The position numbers and the translations under genes are program-made. The notes under the pieces were generated by a model, which was not told the DNA's origin, made no database searches, and saw nothing but the letters and a program-made list of their open reading frames with translations. Below are positions 37,371 through 49,494 of a DNA stretch of 64,000 bases, piece by piece. The number at the start of each line of letters is the position of its first letter. The first letter of the stretch is position 1. Origin of the DNA: Lagopus muta (Eukaryota; Chordata; Aves; Galliformes; Phasianidae); NCBI RefSeq assembly GCF_023343835.1, contig NC_064436.1, positions 51,373,883-51,437,882 on the forward strand, given 5' to 3'.

Positions 37371-38034
37371 AATGTAAAAGTCAGTGTCCATGATTTAATA
37401 CTTGTATAGGATTTGTTCAGATATCTGAGTACTAGTTTTTGAATAGGCTAGCTTAAAATAGGTCAAGACTAGATGGAGATACCATAAAACTAAAATAAAA
37501 AGATTGATACAAGGAACGTCACTGCATTATTATTATTATTATTTATAAATGAATGGAAAATATAAGTGAGATTACAGAGACCAAAGGAGGAAATGGACTC
37601 TCTCTTCAAGAGACAGACAGTCTCTGTAGAAAAAAACTTTCAAGAGGTAATATCTCAGCTGGCACAAAGTAGCAAAAGACCAGGACCCTGTATTTTTATT
37701 TTTATTGAATGTGTTCTAAAAAAAATTTGAAAGACATAGAAATTGAAATTTGAAGACATAGAAGTACACTGTACTCCAAGATTTTGTTCATCTAATGGAA
37801 GACACATGAAAGCTAATAAAAGCTTTATTTTTTAAATCAAAGATAATGTTGTTGATCTCAAATATTCTAGTTTGCTACAACTTTAGTATACAAATGATTT
37901 TTGATACAATTTTTAGGAAAAAAAAAAAAAACAAACAGCACAACAAACCAAATCAACCAACTAATAAAAAAAAACAAACAACAACAAAATGAAGTTTGTT
38001 CAAATGAAAAAAAATCCAAGAATTATATCTCATT
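37371..38034. other. Unique AT-rich DNA with A-rich tract
   Basis: Contains an ATT microsatellite near 37526-37543 and an A-rich, CAA-rich stretch at 37917-37990 immediately before the next CR1. Nothing else is recognised. Confidence 0.6.
37526..37543. repeat. (ATT)n microsatellite
   Basis: Six trinucleotide units. Confidence 0.85.
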
Positions 38035-39113
38035 ATGTCTATGGATTTTGGAAGATGAACTGTTCAATGGATTAAGAACTGATTTGTTGGTCAAAGCCAA
38101 TGGGTTGTGATCAACAGTTTTGTCTGGGAAGAGGCTGGTCACAAGTGGTGATTGGTGCTCTTCAACATCTTTATCAATGACATAGATTATTGCATTGAGT
38201 GCTCTCTCACCAAGTTTGCAGATGACACCAAGAAGAGCAGTGCGGTCAATACACAAGAGGAAAGGGAAGCCATCCAGTGGGACCTGGACAGGCTGGAGAA
38301 GTGGGCCCATGTGAATCTAATGAGGTTAAACAAGGCCAAGTGGAAGGTGGTGCACTTGGTCTAGAGCAATCCCAGGTATTTATACAGAGTGGTGGAAGAA
38401 CTCCTTGAGAGGAGAGGAACTCCTTGAGAAGGACTTGGAGGTCCTAGTGGATGAGAAGCTAGACATGAGCCAGCAGTGGGCACTTTTGCAGTCCAGAAGT
38501 CTAACTATATCCTGGGCTGCATTAAAAGAGGAGTGGCCAGCAGAGAGACGTAGGTGAATGTCCCCCTCCATTTGGCTCTTGTGAAGCCCCCATCTGAAGT
38601 ATTGCATCCAGGCTGGGGACCTCCAGCACAAGAAGGACATGCAACTCTTGGAGCAGGTCCAGAGGAGGGTTGATAAGATGATCAGAAGGCTGGAGCACCT
38701 CTCCTATAAGGAAAGGTGGAGGGAACTGGGTTTGTTTAACTTGAAAAAGAGAAGGCTCCAGGGAGACCTCATTGTGGCCTTCCAGTACTTGAAGGGAACA
38801 CATAAACAGGAGGGGGAATGGCTGTTTACCTGGCTGGATGGTGGTAGAACAAGGGGGAAGGGTTTTAAACTAAGGCAGGAGATTTAGGTTAGATATTAGA
38901 ATGAAGTTTTTCACCCAGAGGGTGGTGATGCACTGGTACAGGTTGCCCAGGAAGGTTGCAGATACCCCATCCCTGGAGGCATTCAACACCATGCTGGATG
39001 TGGCTCTAGGCAGCCTGATCTAGTGGTTAGTGACCCTGCACACTGCAGGGGAGTTAAAACAAGGTGATCTTTGAGGTCCATTTCAACCCAGGCCATTCTA
39101 TGACTCTATGATC
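38035..39113 (+). mobile_element. CR1 3' half
   Basis: It begins in the RT just before the motif B region (a decayed WISNWLxGRxQxVVINS segment). Motif B itself is damaged: the PQGSVLGP codons are lost where TCACAAGTGG joins [36 protein letters not shown] follows with motif C intact, then [21 protein letters not shown]. An in-frame stop (TAG) occurs near 38361. Downstream are thumb and C-terminal pieces (LLEQVQRRVDKMIRRLEHLSYK, RRLQGDLIVAFQYLKGT). The 3' UTR ends in CCATTCTATGACTCTATGAT. It is moderately old and inactive. Confidence 0.92.
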
Positions 39114-39361
39114 TGTAATTGCTCTCAAATAATAATAAAAAAGAAATCTTGCAGTACAGAAATAAGCTGATTAATTTTATCAGATATGAACTGTTTTTAA
39201 CAATTCCTTTTTTTTTTATAGTGGAAAGAGATATCTTAAAAGAAAATAGGTGTTTTTTAAAGGCAGAGAAATTTGATCCTGATTACAATTTATCTGAACT
39301 ATATCATTTATTTTAAGTGTAAACAAATACAAATTTAAACAAAATACAAAACAAATTGCCT
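39114..39361. other. Short AT-rich spacer between inverted CR1 copies
   Basis: Nothing recognised; about 250 bases separate a plus-strand and a minus-strand CR1. Confidence 0.6.
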
Positions 39362-40190
39362 TCAGAGAATCAGACTATCCTTAGATGGAAGTGACCCACA
39401 AAGATTGTCCTGCCTACACTTAGGACTAACCAAAAAATTGAACCGTATGTCTGAATGCTTGAGTCAATTTCCATGGGTCTTATTTTTGGTCACCATAGAG
39501 AAGAAGTCTGACTGGCTCTTGTGACGAAGATGTAGGCTGTCACGAGGTCCCCCCTCAGACTCTTCTCTAGGCTAAACAAAGGAAGTGACCTCAGCTGTTC
39601 CTGTGGTCCTCTCTTGTAGACCTTTCATCACTTCTGTAGAACTTCTTTGAGTGCTCTTCAATAGTTTTATAACCTTCTTATCATGATGTCCAAATTGCAC
39701 TCAATACTTCAGGTGAGGCTGCATCAAGGGTGAGACGACAGGGCTGTGCCTGATAAACCCCAGCATATGGTTGGCTGTTGTGACTACCAGGGCACACTGT
39801 TGACTCATACTCAACTTGCTGTGAATCAGAACCCACACACCTTTTTCCACAGGGCTGCTCTCCAGTCTTTTGTATTCCAATCTGTTCATGTATCCAGGGT
39901 TGCCTCAGGTGCATAATCTGTCACTTGCTTTTGCTAAACTTCATGTGATTTTTGATTGTCCTGCCCTCCAATTTGTCAAGATCTCTTTGCAAGCCTTCTC
40001 TACTCTTGAAGGAGTCAACAGCTCCTCCCACTGTAGTATTATCTGCAAACTTAGTATGCATTTTAGTCGTACAACTTAGTATTCATTTTAGTCGTAGAAC
40101 ACTTTTATAAAAATTACTGAAGAGAACTGGCCCCTAAAATACTCCTGGAAAACCCTACTAGTGACTGGATGCCAGTCTTATGTAACTCCA
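39362..40190 (-). mobile_element. Old antisense CR1, 3' UTR to RT motif C
   Basis: On the minus strand this encodes LEYKRLESSPVEKGVWVLIH and [20 protein letters not shown], matching the CR1 thumb (xLESSxxEKDLGVLxDxKLxMSQQCALVAxKAN). Toward 40040-40070 the plus strand reads ATTATCTGCAAACTTAGTAT, the complement of the FADD motif segment. The left end carries a 3' UTR variant (TTAGATGGAAGTGACCCACA). Several frameshifts. Subfamily differs from the young CR1. Confidence 0.88.
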
Positions 40191-40264
40191 TTTACTATAA
40201 AGCTTATATTTTATATATTATAAAGAACTATATTTATAGATTTAATATGTCTGAATGTATATTT

Positions 40265-40366
40265 GTATCTAGTAAGAGGTGTCCCTCACACAGAAAGGGG
40301 CTTGTAACTAGGTGATCTTAAAGTTCCCCTCCAACTCCAAGCATTTTATGATTCTATGATTATGTC
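40265..40366 (+). mobile_element. CR1 3'-terminal fragment
   Basis: TAGTAAGAGGTGTCCCTCAC, GTAACTAGGTGATCTTAAAG and the terminus TTTTATGATTCTATGATTA are a CR1 3' UTR with octamer end. Only ~100 bases remain. It lies just after an antisense CR1, from which it is independent by orientation. Confidence 0.88.
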
Positions 40367-41415
40367 AACAGGCAATAGATGAAGTCATTTTTCTCCATTT
40401 ATTTTACCCATGGCAATAACGTAAGTGATGACTTTATTTTGAACCGCAAACTTTCTCGTCTTGTTCTTTCTGTTGTCACCCTTTTTACCCTGAGAGAAGA
40501 ATGAGACAGTGTTTGAGTGAGTGTGCTTAGCTCCTGGACATTCAGTCCACCACTGTACTGCTCTTCAATTTCAGCTTCCTACAAAGAAAAGATACTGTGA
40601 AAAGCTATGAAATTCAAAATGCCATTAATAAGTTTAAAAATATATTTATTATTTCTTTTTACATACTTTACTAAACAAAAATGTTTGGGTTTGCAGAATT
40701 GCAAGAAGAATCAATCAAAAAATTGTAAGTATTGGTCTATAAATAGAGAAACATTAAATGTAAGTAATCCAGCAGCTCTTCATTATTACTTCATAGTATA
40801 CAGCTAGGAATGTTTATCAAAAAATTCTGAAAGACAAATATTTAAGACTGTGCTTATCTGGATTAGTAAAAAATATTAAAACATACAAATCAACAAACAA
40901 TCAAATAAAACAACCATGTCATGGAGACAATTAGTTTGGAATACTGAATAAAATATTCAGCATCTAGGGTGGTATTTTCGAGTTCATTTTGATGCCAGCA
41001 GATGGGACTTTACTGTTATTAATTTATTTTCAGTCAGAACAAACGTGTAATATAATTATTTTCAGTTTACTCTCATGTGGAAGTCAGACATTTATTAAAA
41101 TGGGCTTTGATTCATGTCCACCAGTAACTCAAAAGGTATCTAGCACATTGGCATTAATGATAAAAATATAGTCGTGTTCTTGAAAATGGTAGAAGTTGGA
41201 CTTGATTTATCCCTAGTATCTGACTTTTTGAAACTGTAGCTATAAGTGTAGGACAGAAAATTACATTTGATACAACAAATGTCTTTTGTTCTCTTTGTAT
41301 GGTATGATATATATATCTCTTTAGATGGTCAGAGAGAGAATTCAGACCCATATTCCTTTTCCAGGATACAATTTGTTAAAGATATGAAATGGAAACACAA
41401 TGCATTTTTCTTCTG

Positions 41416-41442
<27 letters not shown>
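41416..41442. repeat. Poly-T tract, 27 bases
   Basis: Uninterrupted T run, with a second shorter T run near 41493-41504. Confidence 0.95.
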
Positions 41443-41446
<4 letters not shown>

Positions 41447-42421
41447 GAAAAGAAAAACCAACATAATAGTTCAAGGAGAAATCTTTCTTTCTTTTTTTTT
41501 TTTTCCTCCAAGAAGCAATGCATCTAATTTTAGAGACAATATATACAGAATAGCCAATATATCCACATCTGAACAGGTTTGAGCAGGACATGCATGGATA
41601 CATGTAATATATGTTCTGATAGTCAGCACAAATGTTTCAATAAGAAAAATAATGGATATGTGTGACATTTTTGATTCAAGACCATCTCCTGTGATCGATA
41701 ATTTTTAAATAACTTTCAAAAGATGATTTATCTATTACAGATACTAATATATTAAACATTGCATTTTTTTCCACGTGATGTGTAAGATTTTCTTGATCTT
41801 AGTATTTCATGTTGTATATTCCTGACAGTACCATAACATATCTATATTTACTGCACTTTTCAGGTGAACAAGGAAATGTCAGAAGAAATAAGACAACAAA
41901 TTATATCTGCCACAAATTCAATGCAAAATTCCATTTCCAAACGTCATACTCCAATATTTCAGACATCGCAGCATTATACTATCTGAGATGAACAATACTG
42001 GTAATTTTTCACCTTAAACACATTGTAAACTCATTAAAAGATTTTTTTTTGTATGTGTTAACAAATAATTTACAAAAATTAAGGAAATAGTGTGCCTAAA
42101 AAATTCAAATTTTCATATTTAATCTACTCAAACAAGAGTGGTGAGAATGTATTTTCTACAAATAATTTTCTTTTAATTTTTAAGGTAGAAGCTGAAGGCC
42201 TTCTGCATTGAACTTGAACATTCAAAATGTTATTACTAATCTGAATATTTTTTGAGGTTACAAAATTCAATGTTATCAAGTTTCACTTCATTCCCAATGC
42301 TATATGAATATTTTTGTTTGTTTGTTTGTTTTTAATGAAATTTCCTGTATGCTTCTTAGGCAAGCTTATAGAGACTTGTGCTGCTTAATAGCAGCAAAAA
42401 AAATCTCACTTTTATTTCAGT

Positions 42422-42437
42422 TTTAACTTAAGTTAAA
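42422..42437. repeat. 16-bp perfect palindrome
   Basis: TTTAACTTAAGTTAAA is its own reverse complement and is followed by two more AAGTTA-type words. AT-rich, so chance is plausible. Confidence 0.9.
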
Positions 42438-42661
42438 GTTAAGTAAGTTAAAAATCACCTTTATTTTTAGCAAATTTAATTTTCCTCTTCTATGAATAAT
42501 AGTGAAAGAAACACAATTCTAATTCTCTTAAACTGCTCTTCTGTGAAATTAATTCTGTAATATATTCATTTAACACCTTTATAACAACATTGGCTTGAAG
42601 AGAAATACATAATGTATCACATATGTAAAGTGACGAACTGCCCCACTGTAATTCTTGTATG

Positions 42662-42832
42662 CAGGTTGTGCCAAAACTCACGCCTATCATTAATTTCCGT
42701 GGAGATTACAACAGATACATACAGAACTTTATCTATTTGATAGAGCAAATTCTCAGCTACAAAATGCTATTTTTCAACATAGTCACCACCATTAGCCATG
42801 CATGACGCATGCTCATAAAAACCTCCACCAGT
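42662..42832 (-). mobile_element. Mariner-type fragment with transposase C-terminus
   Basis: The left edge CAGGTTGTGCCAAAACTCAC resembles a mariner terminal inverted repeat. On the minus strand, codons 42787 down to 42767 read GDYVEK followed by TAG, the typical end of a mariner-family transposase. Upstream (toward higher coordinates) only about 45 further bases match, so nearly all of the transposase is missing. The segment TAGAGCAAATTCTCAGCTAC has a clear counterpart in the copy at 62105-62612. A second fragment 2.4 kb away continues where this one stops. Confidence 0.78.
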
Positions 42833-44397
42833 AGTTGTGTATATTCATTTCATTTCATTTCATTTAGATTTCTTTCTTTTTATTTTAATGTCATTCCTAC
42901 CCTCATTCAACAACAGCGAACCTTGAACTTTCTTCTGACTGACCACTGTCTTAAAACTGGTTGAGAACTTCATGTGAAATGTGCTGGTGGAAATCACTTC
43001 TTTTTGTTTCCATGAAATTTGCACAAGAGTTAGATAATGTAGAATATGATGTAATTTCTATAATGTAACACTGTGAGATAGATGGCATCATTCAATGCAC
43101 CATTTAAAGTTCAGCAGTATACATTCCTAAGATCCAAATTCAAAATTTAGGAAAGGGTAGATCATTCTCTCTCTCCATCAGCATACCAACAGTATCTCAC
43201 TTACTATCATGTAAGATGCCTGAAATAAAATTCAGAGCTGTTATAAATAAGAGCTGAATGTTAGCATTGTCTTTCTAGAGAGATGAATCTCTTTCTACTA
43301 TATACTCCTTTGCATAAATGTACACACAAGAGAAAATGGCAGATAGAACACTAGAGAAACATGAGATTTAATGCCAGATTAAATTTCAATTATTATAAGG
43401 AAGAAATATTAAAAAAATAATAAGTCAACAGAAATGCTGAACTCATTTATCAGTGATAGTTATTCAGTAGGTTGTTCTTTCTGGCACACTTTTCCAGGTG
43501 CTTGAATTTCTAGCGAGAAGTCTGATAACTGATTCTGTTCATGATGAGCTAGAAATTGCAGACTGTGAACTTGGAGTTATCTTGAAGAATCTGAAGAAAC
43601 AGATGTTTATTGTTTATTATGTTTATTTTTAAGAGTATTTCAAAAGAAAAGATGAAGGGCAATGTTCAAATAGGCTCCACTTTTTGTGTTTTATTGTGCT
43701 TTTTCAGTTTATAAGGGACAGTAATAAGACATAATGTCATAGCAAAACACAGTGAGAAAATGTCAGTCAACTTTGACAGTATTTTTAAATCTGAAATTTA
43801 AAACACACAGACTTTATTATTCAAAAGTTAATCAAAACAGTTTCAAAGTCATAATGATCTCCATTATCAGTATATGCAGAGATGTTCCTTTTTAAGCAGG
43901 AGTCTCTCTCTTATTGGAGTTGAAGAAATTTTGTAAGATTTATCTCAAGGTTTTCTTACAGGGCAAAATTATATTTCTGGAGGCAGTGTTCTGGGAAATA
44001 GTTTTGGTGATGAAAAGCTAAAACACTATTAAAAACAAAAGCCAATCTCATGTTTTTAGCTATTTTTTAGATCATTTTTTCTTAAATTTCCAGGAAAGCA
44101 CTGCTGATTGCTTACATGTGTTTTGAATATTTAATTTTCATTTGTATTCTCACCCAGACACAAGTAATTTCCTTTGGCTATAGCTGCAAATCAATTTTCT
44201 TTTAAAAACTCTTTTCATTAACCATTAAGAAAAAGATTTTAAAATAGTCATAGTCATTTAATACTTGGTCATCCCATAATAGTTATTATTCTGGCTTCAG
44301 CTTTTACTTTTTAGACCACAGGCAAATGAATGAAGATTGCAAAGGTGAGATTTTAGAGTACCATATACACACATAAGTGCACGTAGTGACATATGTC
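42833..44397. other. AT-rich DNA with ATTTC repeat
   Basis: Begins with a short (ATTTC)n array at 42847-42866. Nothing else is recognised. Confidence 0.55.
42847..42866. repeat. (ATTTC)n microsatellite
   Basis: Four pentanucleotide units directly beyond the broken end of a mariner fragment. Confidence 0.85.
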
Positions 44398-44676
44398 ATG
44401 TAGTGACAGGACAAGGGGGAAATAGTTTTAAACAGAAAGAGGGTGGGTTTAGACTAGATATTAGGAAGAAATTCTTCACTGTGAGGATGGTGACACTGAA
44501 ACAGGTTGCCCAGTGAGACTGTGAATGTTGCCTCCCTGGAAGCATTCAAGGCCAGGCTGGATGGGGTTTTGAGCAACCTGGTCTAGATGGAGGTGCCCTT
44601 GACTATGGAATAGGAGCTGAAACTAGATGATCTTCAAGGTTCCTTCCAACCCAAACCATTCTATGATTCTATAATG
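44398..44676 (+). mobile_element. CR1 3' fragment
   Basis: GACAGGACAAGGGGGAAATA begins in the C-terminal coding region (TRGxxFKxxxGxFRLDIRKKFF pattern, with TTAGACTAGATATTAGGAAG). CCAGGCTGGATGGGGTTTTG and CCTTCCAACCCAAACCATTC follow, and it ends TATGATTCTATAATGAG. Decayed but easy to follow to its octamer end. Confidence 0.92.
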
Positions 44677-45095
44677 AGTTTGAGTAGGCTCACAATTCTT
44701 AAACTGCTTAAGAAGATAGAAGCTGGACTTGAATGTTCAACAAATGAATGTTTGACTTTAAAAAATACTTGGAAAATACAAGGAACTATCTGGGTTAGAA
44801 TTTGTGATACTATCATGTTTAATTCACCTAATGACTGATAATTTTATTTTCAGGAAAATAAAGAAGACAGTTAAAATTCTGCAAAGTAAGTACATTATGA
44901 AAAAGAAATATGGAAGTCCTAGATTTCTAATTGTTATGTTAATGCATATTGATTTAATTTCCTTTATATCTGACTGAACAACTCCTGTAGCTTCTTGTAT
45001 AAAAAGATTTTTTTTGCAATTTTTTCCTCACTTTTAATCAAAAGAGCAAGAATAGAGTAGATCCACATTGAATCCAACTGTTTGACCTCTTTACG
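44677..45095. other. AT-rich spacer
   Basis: Nothing recognised. Confidence 0.6.
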
Positions 45096-45218
45096 GATAA
45101 CCAAAAGTTAAAGTGTGTTAACAAGGGCGTTATCCAAAAGCCTCTTGAACACTGATAGGCATGGGGCATGAGGGCATGAATCACCTCTCTAGGAAGCCTT
45201 TTCCAGTGTTTGACCACC
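45096..45218 (-). mobile_element. Antisense CR1 C-terminal fragment
   Basis: The minus strand encodes MQVVKHWKRLPREVIHA, matching the CR1 C-terminus (VVxxWNxLPxEVVxA). The plus strand reads CACCTCTCTAGGAAGCCTTT then TCCAGTGTTTGACCACC. It abuts a mariner fragment with essentially no gap. Confidence 0.8.
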
Positions 45219-45221
45219 TGC

Positions 45222-45412
45222 ATTCCTAAAAATCTGCGCCAGCAGAAGTGACTCACTGTCACTGTCAGAAGTGCTGAAACTCACCACGTACCTGTGCTAA
45301 CATTCACTGTTTGGTCTGCATAAATATTCAGCAAGCATTGATGAATGTCAGTGAGTGCAACTCATTCTGAAAACTAGAATTCAACTACGCTTCTCTGGTG
45401 TCTGGAAGGTTG
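45222..45412 (-). mobile_element. Mariner-type internal fragment
   Basis: CCTAAAAATCTGCGCCAGCA, then GCTGAAACTCACCAC, then TCAGCAAGCATTGATGAATG and GTCAGTGAGTGCAACTCATT correspond in order to the copy at 62105-62612 (GCTGAAATGCACCACAC, TCAGCAAGCATCAGTGAATA, TCAGTAGGTGCCATTTTTTC). It starts at the same element position where the fragment at 42662 ends. No transposase frame survives. Confidence 0.78.
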
Positions 45413-48404
45413 TTTATCACTTATTTATTTATTTTTTACCCTACCCTCACTCCCAGACAGCATTTTTACCCCCTTCTTAGCTGTATTTTCAGAGAAGTAC
45501 CATCAGCTTGGCTGACATGCTTAACTATGTCCTGCAGTAGGCCCATTGATACTGACTGCAACTGACATGGATCAGTCCCTGGCCTCTTCTCACACAAGTT
45601 ACACCTGTGGCTTTCCTGCTGCCAACTCTTTGACATCTACAACCAATACAGTAAAAAATTTAGAATCCTTTGGATGAGGAAGAGACATGAGGGAAAATTA
45701 AGATGCATGAAAGAGAAAATCAAGACTAATAAAAACAACAGGAAAACCAATATACTACATAAGCAATAACCTTAAAATTGTTATTTGCTTACTGATATTG
45801 CCTACTACCTTCTTCTCACCTGATGCTGTTTTCACCAATATAGTGTCTTCTGGATCCTAAAGTAGAAGACACCAGTCTTCCTTGATCTTAGGGATGGTGA
45901 GAGGTCATGGTAAGTCATCCATACTTCCATACTTCATTGCTAGTTGTAAGAGTCCATTTATTTTCAGTCATTAGTTTAGGGCTATACATATATATATTTT
46001 TTCTTTGTTATTACTCTCTGCTTTCTTTTGAAGGATTATCAACTCAACTTTAAAAGTTTCAAAAATATGTCCTCCAGCCTCTATTGACAGAAAGAGAATA
46101 AAACAGTTTCTTATGCTGTGATTGCCAGTTAGTCAGACTTAAAATGATGGAAGGAATTCTCAGTTTCAGCTATAGCTCATAAAATGGTTTAAACAATCTA
46201 GAACACGCTCAGACCAAGACAAACCCAGACCTGACTTTAGGCTCGACACTGTGAGAGCCACACAAATCTTTAACTTTTCTCTAAAAAAGACAAATCATAT
46301 CTTGTGTACTATAATATTTTGCCTGTGCAAATACAGATGAAAGACACACTGCTGAGAAATGAATATAACTTTCAGTAGCATAAAAGATCTCCGTAACTCA
46401 CACAAATACTTGATGCATTTGTAGTAGTATGGAGGTGTTGGTGTGCTTTACAGCTTTATGTGTTTTGGAAAAGTCAACTAGAAGTTAAATATTTATCTAT
46501 TAGTCTACTAAGACTGGATAATGGATGGAACAGATTACATGTCTTAGCATTATGAAGCATTTTGAGATCTGATGTCTATCATGTCCTACAATTTCTGCAT
46601 ATTTCCCTACTTGACTTTGTGCCTGATACTACTTGTACATCATAGAACTTTAGATCATGGAACTCATAAGAAGCTGCAATATGATATGAGAGATGTAACC
46701 CTCATATCATCAACAACAACAACAATGTAGAGTATTGTGCATGGGAGGTGGAAGGTAGAGGCTAAGAAACAGTCACAACAATAAAACAAAACAAAGAGAA
46801 CTCAAAAGACTCAAACCTGGCCAGTACTCCATGACTTCTCTGAATGTGTACTAAAGACCATTTTCAATAACAGAATAACAGACTGGTCTGCTTAAAGGTC
46901 TCTGTTTTTTGATGTTGCTCCTATTTTTCTTATCTGATTTTACAAAACTCCCACATTGGTATTTCCCTTGTAAAGGGAAGGATGGCTATGTAGTAAGTAG
47001 ATTGAATAATACAGTCTATACTATCAAAGATACTTTTGATACAGAGGAAACATAAAAGAGGAGGAATCAAATATCATGTGTAAAATAGCTAGTAAATAGA
47101 AACCTTGTTATTGCTGTACCCACTGCATAAAAAATCATGTTCATGGACAACCTGAAGTATTACATCAGATTCCCTAATTCATCTTCTGTTGGCAAGGGCT
47201 TACCAGACAAAGAGAAAAAAGGGTAACTTCAAGCTTTGAGGGCATTCCTACAATATATCTTTTATAAAGCAAGACAGAAAGACGAGTATACATGCAGCCC
47301 TTGCTGATAGATAGTTGTTCCTTTTTTAACATTTTGTTCTAATTTTTTTTAATAGGACTGTCGCTTCTGAGTGTTTGCACTTATAGTAGCTTATGTTGTT
47401 CAATGGACAAGTTTTGTTTATTAAGTCAAATAGTTTGTCTCATTTCTCCCAAATACCTTCTCATGCAAGTGCAGAAAATATCTTTCTACATTAACTGCAT
47501 TTATATAAAATGTTTCTGCCAGTACATTAATGGTATTTTAGGTATTTAAAATCATGACCAGCAAAGCCATGCTACAGAGTAGAGCTGATGAATGGGAATA
47601 CAATGGTTTTGATGGATTGAGCTAACTATTTATTTATGCATACACACAAAAACCTTTCTTGCACTTTTTCTCATAAATTATGCAGTAATACCATCTTGAC
47701 ATCACTTTTCCAGACTGACACATAAGAGCTTTAATCTTTCTTGAATGTATGTCATTGATTCAGATTTCATGAGGCTTAAACAAAAAGTGCAGTCTAATTT
47801 GTGATCTAGGATTCCTTTTTTTTTTTATATTAGGCAATAGTATGTCACTGAGGGGAGAAAAAAACAAAACCACATAGTTCCCTGATATCTGCTGTGTTTT
47901 TGTTTGGTTTGTCTTTTGTTGAAATTAATACAATGCAAAACAGACATGCAAATAAAAACCCCCAGCTTCAAAGACAACAAAAATCCCTTGATAAGAACTT
48001 TTGGTATTTTTTTTTCCTGGCAACTTTCTTTTATTCACTATTCAGAGAAGGTAATGAAATCTTCTTTGTTTTCAGTCAGGATTATAATTAAGAAAGCACA
48101 CGAATCAAGTTAATGTACTTTCATACTCTCAGATACATACTTAATAATGCAGATCAATAGAGAAAGAATAATAACAATAAAAAAAACACACACGCACATA
48201 AAAAGCCTAACTGGATTTTCAGCTCATTTAGTGTTTTTGTTTGTTTGTTTTCCCTTCAGAAGTCCACTAATATACTTTTAGAAATATTACATATTAAAAA
48301 CCCGTGTTTTTTGTAAGTGGAATATTTAGAGGCTTTGGGTTAAAGATACAGGTTCTGCCACTTTTTACATGCAGTATATGCAGAAACTCTGAAGAAACAC
48401 AGAT
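45413..48404. other. Unique AT-rich DNA
   Basis: No gene or confident transposon in about 3 kb. A 24-base word near 46208 recurs from 31835. A CAA repeat lies near 46710-46725. Confidence 0.55.
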
Positions 48405-49472
48405 TTTCATGGAGAAGCTGGCTGTCCATGGTTTGGATAGGCCTATGCTCTGCTGGGTGAAACACTGGCTGGATGGCAAAGCCTACAGAGTTGTGATCAA
48501 TGGAGTTAAATCCAGTTGGTGGCCAGTCACAAGTGGTGTCCCCCAGGGCTCAGTACTGGGACCACTCCCAGTACTATATACTTCCCACTCGTATTTAACA
48601 TCTTTATTCGTGATCTTGATGAGGGGATTGAGTGCACCCTTAGTAAGTTTGCAGATGACACCGAGTTGGAAGTGTTGATCTGCCTGAGGGGAGAAAGGCT
48701 CTACAGAAGGACCTGCATAGACTGGATCAATGGGTCCAGGTAAACTGTATGAGTTTCAATAGATCCAAGAGTCAGGTCCTGAACTGTGGTCACAAGAACC
48801 CCAGACAAACCATACAGGCTTGTGGAGGAGAGTCTGGAGAGCTGCCTGATGGAAATCCCTTGGTGTACTGATGGACACTTGGCTGAGTATGAGCCAGCAG
48901 TGTGCCCAGGTGGCTAAGAAAGACAATGGCATCCTGGCTTGTATCAGGAATGGTGTGGTGAGCAAGACAGGGAAGTAATCCTGTACTTGGCACTGGTGAG
49001 GCCACACCTCGAGGAGCAGGTGCTGGAGCAGATCCAAAGAAGGGCAACAAGGCTTGTGAAGAGCTTGAAGAATATGCCCTATGAGGAGCGACTGAAGGAA
49101 CTGGGGCTGTTTAGTCTGGAGGAGGTTGTAGGGAGACCTTATTGCTCTCTTCCAATACCTGAAAGGTGAGTACAATGTGATCGGTGTTTGTCTCTTCTCA
49201 CCGGTGACAGGACAAGGGAAATGGCCTTAAGTTGTGCCAGGGGAAGTTTAGGTTGCATATTAGAAAATCTTCTTTACAGAAACACTGGAATAGGATCTCC
49301 AGGGAGCTGGTTGAATCACCATCCCTGAATGTGTTTAAAAGCCATCTGGATGCCGTGCCCAGGGACGTGATTTAGTGCAGCGTTATTAGAAATAGGGTAG
49401 GATGTTTATGTTGTGGTTGGACTTGGTGATCTTTAAGGTTTTTCCAACCTGAGCTATTCTATGATTCTATTT
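48405..49472 (+). mobile_element. CR1 3' half, distinct subfamily
   Basis: Begins in the RT ([40 protein letters not shown]), then intact motif [12 protein letters not shown], then a ~25-base insertion before [26 protein letters not shown] (motif C intact). Frame shifts twice after this. Thumb and C-terminal pieces follow ([44 protein letters not shown]). The 3' UTR has GGTTGGACTTGGTGATCTTT, ending in TTCTATGATTCTATTTCAG. The inactive copy is of medium age. Confidence 0.92.
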
Positions 49473-49494
49473 CAGTAAATCAAATTCTTGTGAG

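Larger units (their letters stand above)
40367..42661. other. Unique AT-rich DNA
   Basis: No gene or transposon recognised. Contains a 27-base T run and a perfect 16-base palindrome, listed separately. Confidence 0.6.
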
